A stretch of 7,820 nucleotides of DNA, from NCBI GenBank assembly GCA_964546375.1, contig CAZJJO010000089.1, positions 1-7,820 on the forward strand, in the 5' to 3' direction. Below are positions 1 to 5,071 of this stretch, piece by piece; position 1 is the stretch's first letter; every line of letters begins with the position of its first letter. The stretch is from CAYVFM01 sp964546375 (GTDB taxonomy: Bacteria; Gemmatimonadota; Gemmatimonadetes; Palauibacterales; Palauibacteraceae). The notes under the pieces are model-generated. The model did no database searches. It was not told the DNA's origin and saw only the letters and a list, made by a program, of their open reading frames with translations. The translations under genes were made by a program, and so were the position numbers.

Positions 1-275
1 CCACGGCCAAGGACTACTTCTCGATCGACTACACCTTCTGGCTGAACCTCGTCGCCCTCGGTCTCTCCGCCTTCCTCTACGGCGTCTACCGGTCGGGGCT
101 CGGAGCGCCGGCGGAGGAGCGGGACGCCGTGTGCGGGATGAAGGCGGGCGAGGGGTCGCCCGCCGCGACGCACGAGGGGCGCACCTACCGGTTCTGCTCG
201 GAGGGCTGCCGGCGGCGCTTCGAGCGCGACCCCGAGCGCTACGTCGCCGGGACGGGCGCGGCGGCCGGAGGCTGA
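1..275 (+). CDS. Permease C-terminus fused to YHS metal-binding domain (5' partial)
   Basis: Only the last 90 codons are present, read in the frame beginning at base 3 and ending with TGA at 273-275. Residues 1-30 contain a hydrophobic stretch (about 12-28, FWLNLVALGLSAFLYGV) that looks like the last membrane span of a DUF318/ArsP-like permease; the preceding FSIDYTF resembles the C-terminal region of such proteins. Residues 41-81 form a YHS domain: D-A-V-C-G-M at 41-46, then Y-R-F-C-S-E-G-C at 62-69 and F-x-R-D-P-E-R-Y at 73-80. In this domain family the cysteines are the expected heavy-metal ligands. The likely role is a metal or metalloid exporter with a metal-binding tail after the final helix. 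The YHS call is firm; the permease family is inferred from a short tail. The stop lies four bases before the SCO-family ATG, so the two are probably co-transcribed. Confidence 0.8.
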   Translation, partial: TAKDYFSIDYTFWLNLVALGLSAFLYGVYRSGLGAPAEERDAVCGMKAGEGSPAATHEGRTYRFCSEGCRRRFERDPERYVAGTGAAAGG

Positions 276-279
276 GGCC

Positions 280-990
280 ATGGACCGGATCCGGGCCCCG
301 GAGGGAGTCGGGCCGCGGCGACCGCCGGAGGGGGCGCAGACCGTGAGATCCGCGGGAGAGCGTCCCTTCAGGGTGTTTTTCGTTTCGCTGTCGATCGCCT
401 CGCTGATGCTGCTGGCCTCCGCCTGCGGCGGCCCGGGCGACGGGAGCGAGGGGGCCGGGCTCCCGGTGCTCTGGGAGGCGCCGGACTTCGCCCTGGTCGA
501 CCAGGCGGGCGACACCCTCCGGACTTCCGACCTGGAGGGCACCGCGTGGGTGGCCCACTTCTTCTTCACGAGCTGCGAGGGCGTCTGCCCGGCGACCACC
601 GCCCGGATGGCGACGCTCCGGGACAGCCTGGCGGCCGACGGGCTGCTGGGGGAGCGGGTCCGGCTGGTCTCGATCAGCGTGGACCCGGCCCGGGACACCG
701 TCGCCGCGCGCCGGGCGTACGCCGAACGCTTCGGGGGCTCGCCGCCCTCCGAGTGGGCCTTCCTCGGCGGCGCCGCGCCGGAGGCGATCCGCCGGCTCCT
801 CCAGCAGGGGTTCCGGGTGACGGGCGGACCGGCCCCGGCCGATCCCGGCGAGGACGCCGCCTACCAGGTGAACCACTCGCCCCGCCTCGAGCTGGTCGAC
901 CCGGAGGGCCGGGTCCGGGCGACCCACGACGCCACCGACCCGGGCGCCATCGCGAGCCTCCGCTCCGACCTCGATAGGGTCCTGCCGTGA
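280..990 (+). CDS. SCO1/SenC/PrrC-family lipoprotein
   Basis: This 236-residue protein has a thioredoxin-like SCO fold signature. A hydrophobic signal (about 31-48) ends in the lipobox LASAC with Cys49, so it is predicted to be a lipoprotein facing the periplasm. The active CxxxC is at Cys99 and Cys103 (FFFTSCEGVCP), the S-x-S-V-D-P strand follows at 131-136, and the conserved distal histidine is His199 (VNHSP). These are the three Cu ligands known for SCO proteins, which deliver copper to the CuA site of cytochrome oxidase or act as thiol-disulfide reductants. No oxidase gene is visible here, so its partner may be metal resistance instead. ATG 280 has GGAGG at 267-271, eight bases upstream. 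An in-frame GTG at 343 also has GGAGG (327-331) and would give a more ordinary 28-residue signal peptide (RSAGERPFRVFF...ASAC), so the true start is uncertain. The family call is secure. Confidence 0.92.
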   Translation: MDRIRAPEGVGPRRPPEGAQTVRSAGERPFRVFFVSLSIASLMLLASACGGPGDGSEGAGLPVLWEAPDFALVDQAGDTLRTSDLEGTAWVAHFFFTSCEGVCPATTARMATLRDSLAADGLLGERVRLVSISVDPARDTVAARRAYAERFGGSPPSEWAFLGGAAPEAIRRLLQQGFRVTGGPAPADPGEDAAYQVNHSPRLELVDPEGRVRATHDATDPGAIASLRSDLDRVLP

Positions 991-1619
991 GCGACCGGAG
1001 CCCGCCGCCCCGATCGGGAGGAACCCGCTGGACCCGCCGGGCGTTCGTCCGCCGCGCCGGCCAGGCGGTGCTGGCGGCCGGCGCCGCCGCCTCCCTGCTG
1101 GCCCTCGCGGCGTGCGGCGGCACGGCCGACGACCCGGCCGAGACGGGCGCGTCGACCACGGAGGCGGCGGCGTCCCCGCAAGATAGCGGAACGCACGCCC
1201 ACCGGGAGGGGGCGTCGCACGCGCACGACGGCGCCGGCGGACACACCCACGCCGGGGCCGACACCGTCGCGTCGGGCGTGGCCCTGGACCCGGGTCCGGA
1301 GGCCAGCTGGACGGGGTCGGTGACGCTGATGGCCGTGGGGGACTCCCTCCGGGTCCTGGTCTCGGTCGAAGGCCTGCCCGCCGGCGCGCGCCGTCGGGCC
1401 GAGCTGGTCGCCGGGAGCTGCGACGATCCCGGTTCCGAGCTGGCGACCCTGGCCCCGGTGGCCGTCGGGTCCTCCGGAGAGGGCTCCAGCCAGACCACCC
1501 TGCCGACCGACGTGCCGGGCGACCACGGTCACGGCGCGGTCCGGCTCCTGGCCGGGGACGGGTCGCCGGCGGCCTGCGCCGCGGTCCACCTCCCGGGCGC
1601 CGGCCACACGCACGGCTGA
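987..1619 (+). CDS. Tat-type lipoprotein with His-rich linker and a two-cysteine (CHRD/SodC-like?) domain
   Basis: The 210-residue product begins at GTG 987, whose bases overlap the SCO stop (GTGA), indicating translational coupling; no strong ribosome site of its own is seen. The N-terminus has a twin-arginine motif, TRRAFVRR (16-23), a hydrophobic stretch (about 26-41) and the lipobox ALAAC with Cys43, so a Tat-exported lipoprotein is predicted. Residues 45-90 are a low-complexity linker with six histidines (70, 72, 78, 80, 86, 88; HAH, HAH, HTH), and the C-terminus ends GHTHG; both could bind metal. Residues 108-203 form a small beta-rich domain with V-E-G-L-P-A-G, a G-S-C-D-D-P segment (Cys145) and an A-A-C-A-A-V segment (Cys197). 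That pattern recalls small CHRD or Cu/Zn-SOD-like extracellular proteins, and the two cysteines may form a disulfide. The domain assignment is by eye and weak; export and His-rich character are directly visible. Confidence 0.8.
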   Translation: MSDRSPPPRSGGTRWTRRAFVRRAGQAVLAAGAAASLLALAACGGTADDPAETGASTTEAAASPQDSGTHAHREGASHAHDGAGGHTHAGADTVASGVALDPGPEASWTGSVTLMAVGDSLRVLVSVEGLPAGARRRAELVAGSCDDPGSELATLAPVAVGSSGEGSSQTTLPTDVPGDHGHGAVRLLAGDGSPAACAAVHLPGAGHTHG

Positions 1620-1674
1620 GCGGCGGGCGGCCGGGTTGCCGCCGGGTCGGCCGCCGTCCATCCTTTCCGGCGTG

Positions 1675-2019
1675 ATGTCGAGCCTCCCCGCGCGACGCCC
1701 GGCCGCCCTGCTCGCCCTGGTCCTCTTCGTGGCCACGGGCGTCGGCGTCCCGGTCCATCACCACGCGGATCACCACGGCGGGGAGACCCACGCCACGTCC
1801 CACGGCCACGGGCACGGACACGGGACCACGCTGGTCGTCCGCGACATGAGGACCGAGCGGCCCGCCACCGCCGTCGACCTGCCCGCGACGCCCGTCGAGA
1901 GGTTCCGGGTCGAGCCCTCGGTCGACGGACGGGCGCCGACCTTCCGCGCTCTCCCGGCTCCCCGGGGGCGCTCGCCTCCCCCGGCGGTCCGCCCCCGCGC
2001 CCCACCCTCCCCCTCCTGA
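1675..2019 (+). CDS. Small secreted His-rich protein, putative metal-binding
   Basis: I do not recognise a named family. ATG 1675 gives 114 residues; an in-frame GTG (1672) and a TTG (1636) lie upstream, but the ATG puts a standard signal peptide at the very N-terminus (SSLPARRPAALLALVLFVATG, short basic region then a hydrophobic core at about 9-22). Right after the likely cleavage site, residues 28-49 hold ten histidines (HHH, HH, then alternating HGHGHGHG at 43-50). The rest (about 60-114) is Pro/Arg/Ala-rich and probably disordered, with no cysteine. Its place just upstream of the efflux genes resembles small periplasmic metal-binding accessories found near czc-type operons, so a metal buffer or sensor role is inferred. 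No convincing Shine-Dalgarno precedes any candidate start, which lowers confidence. G/C at third codon positions and the well-formed signal peptide argue that it is real. Confidence 0.65.
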   Translation: MSSLPARRPAALLALVLFVATGVGVPVHHHADHHGGETHATSHGHGHGHGTTLVVRDMRTERPATAVDLPATPVERFRVEPSVDGRAPTFRALPAPRGRSPPPAVRPRAPPSPS

Positions 2020-2030
2020 CCGGACCGGTC
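2018..2030. repeat. 13-bp palindrome overlapping the end of the His-rich gene
   Basis: GACCGG and CCGGTC flank a single central A, forming a perfect inverted repeat with six-base arms. It begins inside the stop codon of the His-rich gene and lies about 125 bases before the CzcC-type start. Its dyad symmetry would suit a repressor operator, but such short GC palindromes arise often by chance in DNA of this composition. Confidence 0.3.
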
Positions 2031-2033
2031 GCT

Positions 2034-2060
2034 GCCGGACGGTCCTGACGTCCGTCCGGC
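2034..2060 (+). repeat. Hairpin: 9-bp perfect inverted repeat, 9-base loop
   Basis: GCCGGACGG (2034-2042) and CCGTCCGGC (2052-2060) are perfect reverse complements separated by nine bases. The RNA form would be a stable stem. No T-run follows (the next bases are tccaccacag), so it is not a classic intrinsic terminator. It could be an operator, an attenuator or a processing/stability hairpin between the His-rich gene and the efflux genes. The remaining gap, 2061-2155, shows no clear -35/-10 promoter, which is often unrecognisable in such GC-rich genomes. Confidence 0.5.
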
Positions 2061-2144
2061 TCCACCACAGCGAGAACCACCGGCGACGGCCCCGTGCCGT
2101 GCCCGTCCGCGAGCCGGAACGGCCGCGGCCTCGCCGGACCTGTC

Positions 2145-2150
2145 GGGAGG
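2145..2150 (+). promoter_or_regulatory. Ribosome binding site deciding the CzcC-type start
   Basis: GGGAGG lies five bases before the TTG at 2156. It favours that start over the in-frame GTG at 2099, which has no comparable site and would add 19 Arg/Pro-rich residues in front of the signal peptide. Confidence 0.65.
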
Positions 2151-2155
2151 CGTCG

Positions 2156-3484
2156 TTGGAGATCACCCATACCACCGTACGCGCGTCGTCGCAGGGCGTC
2201 CTCCGGGCCGTGCTCCTGGCCGGGGCGGGCCTGCTCCTCGCCCTTCCCTGCCAGGGCCAGTCGCGGGCCGACCCGCCGCCCGTGGGCCCGGACGAGGCCC
2301 TGGAGCTGTTCCGCCGGCACAGCCCGCAGCTCCGGGCCGCCCGGGCCGACTACCGGGCGACGGCGGGCCGGGCCTCGCAGTCGGCGGCCTATCCCAATCC
2401 CGCGGTCTCCCTGTCCCGGGAGGAGCTGGGCCGGGGCGACGACGACTACCGGGAGAACACCTTCAGCGTCCGGCAGACGCTGGAGTGGCCCGGTCGGACC
2501 GCGGCCCGGGGGCGCGCGGCGGCGCGGAGGACGGCGGCGGCGCGCTCGACCTTCCGCGCCGACAGCCTCCGGCTCCTGCTGGAGGTGCGCAGGGCCTACC
2601 TGGAGGCCGCCGGGGCCGAGCGCCGGGTGGAGGCGCTCCGGGAGGCGGCGTCGGTGTTCCGGGAAGCCGTGGAGGACGGCGAGGCCCGCCGGGAGGAGGG
2701 CGACGTCTCGGGCTACGAGCTGCGACGCCTGAAGCTGGAGCGGGCCCGGCTGGAGCAGCGGCTGGCCGGCGCCCGGATCGAGCGGGACGCGGCCCGGCGC
2801 GGGCTGGCCGCCCGGATCCTGCCGAACTCCGACACGGCGACGGTCTCGACCCGCGGCCTCCCCGACGGCCGCCCCCCCGACGTGGAACGCGAGGCCGCCC
2901 TGGCGGCGGCGCTCCGGCGGCCCGGCGTGACCGCGAGCCGCCGCGCCGTCGAGGCGACCGGGGCGGAGGCCCGCGCCACCCGCCTCCGCCGGGTCCCCGA
3001 CCTGGAGCTCACGGGGGGCTACAAGACCCAGTCGGACGACTTCGACGGACCCGTGCTGGGGGTGTCCCTGCGGCTGCCGGTCTTCGACCGGAAGAGCGGG
3101 GCGGTGCAGGCCGCCGAGGCCCGTCGGTCGGCCGCCGCCGCCCGGCTCGCCCTCGACCGGCGGGAGGCGCGCAACGACGTGCTCCGGGCGCTGGACCGAT
3201 ACCGGTCGGTGCGACGCCGGAGCCGGGTGGTGGGCGAGGACCTGCTCGCCCCGTCCGAGGACCTGCTCGAGATCGCCCGGACGGCGTACGCCGCCGGCGA
3301 GATGGAGCTGGTGGGATTGCTCGACGGGGCCGATGCCTGGCTCGAATCCCGGCTGACGGCGATCCGTCTCCGGACCGAGCTCTGGCGGGCCTGGCGCGAG
3401 CTGGAGCGCGCCATGGGCGGAACCCCCGCCGAGACCGAGACACGCACGAAGGACCCGGGCGACCGGGAAGGAGACGCACGATGA
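2156..3484 (+). CDS. TolC-family outer-membrane channel of a heavy-metal RND efflux system (CzcC type)
   Basis: From TTG 2156 the product is 442 residues, close to the usual CzcC size. A Sec signal peptide occupies about residues 1-38 (hydrophobic core VLRAVLLAGAGLLLALP). Cys32 follows Pro, a poor lipobox, so lipidation is uncertain. The mature protein shows two outer-membrane-efflux repeats: the first with AYPNPAVSLSREE (78-90) and TLEWPGR (108-114), the second with DLELTGGYK (282-290), GVSLRLPVFDRKSGAVQAAE (302-321) and AYAAGEMELVGLLDGADAW (377-395). Long charged, Ala-rich helices (about 115-220 and 312-350) fit the periplasmic alpha-barrel of TolC-like trimers. It would form the outer-membrane exit duct for the pump encoded downstream. 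Its TGA overlaps the adaptor ATG (ATGA, 3481-3484), so translation is coupled. Family membership is clear; substrate is not set by this protein. Confidence 0.9.
   Translation: MEITHTTVRASSQGVLRAVLLAGAGLLLALPCQGQSRADPPPVGPDEALELFRRHSPQLRAARADYRATAGRASQSAAYPNPAVSLSREELGRGDDDYRENTFSVRQTLEWPGRTAARGRAAARRTAAARSTFRADSLRLLLEVRRAYLEAAGAERRVEALREAASVFREAVEDGEARREEGDVSGYELRRLKLERARLEQRLAGARIERDAARRGLAARILPNSDTATVSTRGLPDGRPPDVEREAALAAALRRPGVTASRRAVEATGAEARATRLRRVPDLELTGGYKTQSDDFDGPVLGVSLRLPVFDRKSGAVQAAEARRSAAAARLALDRREARNDVLRALDRYRSVRRRSRVVGEDLLAPSEDLLEIARTAYAAGEMELVGLLDGADAWLESRLTAIRLRTELWRAWRELERAMGGTPAETETRTKDPGDREGDAR
3468..3473 (+). promoter_or_regulatory. Ribosome binding site of the adaptor gene
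   Basis: AAGGAG lies seven bases before ATG 3481, inside the end of the CzcC-type gene. It is a strong site and fixes the adaptor start even though the two reading frames overlap by four bases. Confidence 0.75.
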
Positions 3485-5058
3485 AGGCGACGGACACAGA
3501 CGTGCGACGACGACGTCCGCGTCCCGGGCGGACGGGAGGGAGGCTCCTGTTCGGAACGGTCGTGCTCGGGACGGCCCTGGCCCTCGCCGCCTGCGGCGGA
3601 TCCGACGCCGACGAGCGGGCCGCCGCCGACCACGCCCACGCCGGCGCCACGGTGACGACCTGGACCGACTCCCTGGAGCTCTTCCTGGAGCACCCGCCGC
3701 AGGTGGCGGGGACGGCCGGAGAGCCCTGGGCCGTCCACCTCACCCGGCTCCGGGACTGGTCACCGGTCCGCGAAGGCTCGCTGACGCTCTTCTTCACGGG
3801 CCCGCGAGGCTCCGCCCACACGGTCCGGGCGGACGCCCCGGCCCGGCCGGGCGTCTTCACGCCGGCCCCCACCCTCCCGGAGGCCGGGGAATACCGCCTG
3901 GAGATGATGCTCGAGAGCCGGGGCCGGCGGCACGAGATCCCGGCCGGAACGGTGACCGTCCACGCCGGCGAGGACGAGCTGCCCCACCCGGAGGAGTCGG
4001 CGGCCGGCGACGCCGTCGGCTTCCGCAAGGAGCGGCAGTGGGAGGTTCCCTTCGGCGTGTCCGAGGTGCGGCGGCGCCGGATCCCGGCCTCCGTCCGGGC
4101 CAGCGGCGAGCTCGCGGCGCCCGCCGACCGGAGGGCCCGGATCTCGGCCCCCGTCACGGGCCTGGTCGAGATCCGGGACGGCGCGACGCCGGCCCCGGGG
4201 ACCCGGGTGGAGAAGGGCGACGTCCTGGCGGTCCTGGCGCCCGCCGACGCCGACGCCTCCTACGCCCGGCTCCGGGGCCGGGTGGAGCGGCTCCAGCGGG
4301 AGGTCGCCCGGACCGAGCGGCTGGTGGAGGCGGAGGCCGTCGCCGAGAAGCGGCTGGTGGAGGCCCGCCACGAGCTCTCGGTGGCCCGGTCGGCCCTCGA
4401 GGCCCTCGGCGGCGAGCCGCCCGGCGGAGAAGCGGGGACCGACACCGCGGGGGCCGGCTACCGCTTCCACCTCCGGAGCCCCATCGCGGGCGTGGTCACG
4501 GAGCGCCGGCTCTCGCCCGGCCAGCGCGTCGAGGCCGGCGAGCGGGTCTTCACCGTCGTCGACCCCCGCACCCTGTGGCTCCGGCTGAAGGTGCCGGCCG
4601 AGGACGCGGCGCGCGCCGCCCGGGCCACGGGGGCCTCCTTCCGGGTGGAGGGCTCCCCGACGCCCCACCGCACGGAGGAGGTCGTGACCGTCGGCGACGT
4701 CATCGACCCGGAGAGCCGCACCCTCCCGGTGATCCTGCGCGTGGACAACGCCGACCGGCGCCTGAAGGTCGGCATGCTGGCCCGGGCGCGGCTCTTCGTC
4801 GGGGACACCGCGGCGGGGCCGGCCGTGCCGAACGAGGCCGTCCGGGACGAGGAGGGGCTCGAGGTCGCCTACGTGGAGACCGGCGGCGAGACCTTCGAGC
4901 GGCGCGTCCTGGAGCTGGGGCCCACCGACGGCGCGTGGACCATCGTGCGCTCGGGCCTCTCCGCCGGGGAACGGGTCGTCACCGAGGGCGCCTACCAGCT
5001 CCACCTGGCCTCCACCGGCGGCGACGAGGCCGCCGCGGGCCACGGGCACCCGCACTGA
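3481..5058 (+). CDS. Periplasmic adaptor (membrane fusion) lipoprotein of heavy-metal RND efflux, CzcB/CusB type, with extra N-terminal domain
   Basis: The 525-residue product is longer than many adaptors (roughly 350-450). A signal (about 20-37) ends in the lipobox LALAAC with Cys38, so it is anchored by lipid. Residues about 58-165 form an additional beta-rich domain (LELFLEHPPQVAGT, then VHLTRLRDWSPVREG) that is typical of the N-terminal extension of some metal-efflux adaptors. The adaptor core follows: barrel-sandwich/lipoyl half at about 215-255 (ISAPVTGLVEI, GTRVEKGDVLAVL), a helical hairpin at about 258-310, the second lipoyl half at 328-362 (LRSPIAGVVTERRLSPGQRV), and beta-barrel and membrane-proximal domains at about 363-505 (VGMLARARLFV, VPNEAV). 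Histidine clusters sit just after the lipid anchor (DHAH, 50-53) and at the extreme C-terminus (GHGHPH, 520-525), plausible metal ligands. It should link the inner-membrane pump to the outer-membrane duct. The pump gene starts 13 bases after its stop. Confidence 0.92.
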   Translation: MKATDTDVRRRRPRPGRTGGRLLFGTVVLGTALALAACGGSDADERAAADHAHAGATVTTWTDSLELFLEHPPQVAGTAGEPWAVHLTRLRDWSPVREGSLTLFFTGPRGSAHTVRADAPARPGVFTPAPTLPEAGEYRLEMMLESRGRRHEIPAGTVTVHAGEDELPHPEESAAGDAVGFRKERQWEVPFGVSEVRRRRIPASVRASGELAAPADRRARISAPVTGLVEIRDGATPAPGTRVEKGDVLAVLAPADADASYARLRGRVERLQREVARTERLVEAEAVAEKRLVEARHELSVARSALEALGGEPPGGEAGTDTAGAGYRFHLRSPIAGVVTERRLSPGQRVEAGERVFTVVDPRTLWLRLKVPAEDAARAARATGASFRVEGSPTPHRTEEVVTVGDVIDPESRTLPVILRVDNADRRLKVGMLARARLFVGDTAAGPAVPNEAVRDEEGLEVAYVETGGETFERRVLELGPTDGAWTIVRSGLSAGERVVTEGAYQLHLASTGGDEAAAGHGHPH

Positions 5059-5064
5059 GGGAGG
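5059..5064 (+). promoter_or_regulatory. Ribosome binding site of the RND pump gene
   Basis: GGGAGG lies directly after the adaptor stop and seven bases before ATG 5072. It supports that start, although it gives the pump about 26 residues ahead of the conserved LLDRLIRGSLENRLL opening of the family. Confidence 0.75.
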
Positions 5065-5071
5065 CGCGACG

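Noticed and set aside
131..346. A 71-codon + strand open frame overlapping the permease tail and the SCO start
   Set aside because: It is Arg/Gly-rich and lies out of frame with the YHS domain, which is clearly the coding frame there.
1626..1643. GC-rich hairpin after the Tat-lipoprotein gene (GGCGGC / GCCGCC, six-base loop)
   Set aside because: The stem is short, no T-run follows, and such hairpins are expected by chance in DNA this rich in GC. Not called as a terminator.
2485..3480. An upstream extension of the adaptor frame beginning inside the CzcC-type gene
   Set aside because: The extra residues are Gly/Arg/Pro-rich shadow sequence. The ATG at 3481 has a strong AAGGAG site and is followed by a proper lipoprotein signal.
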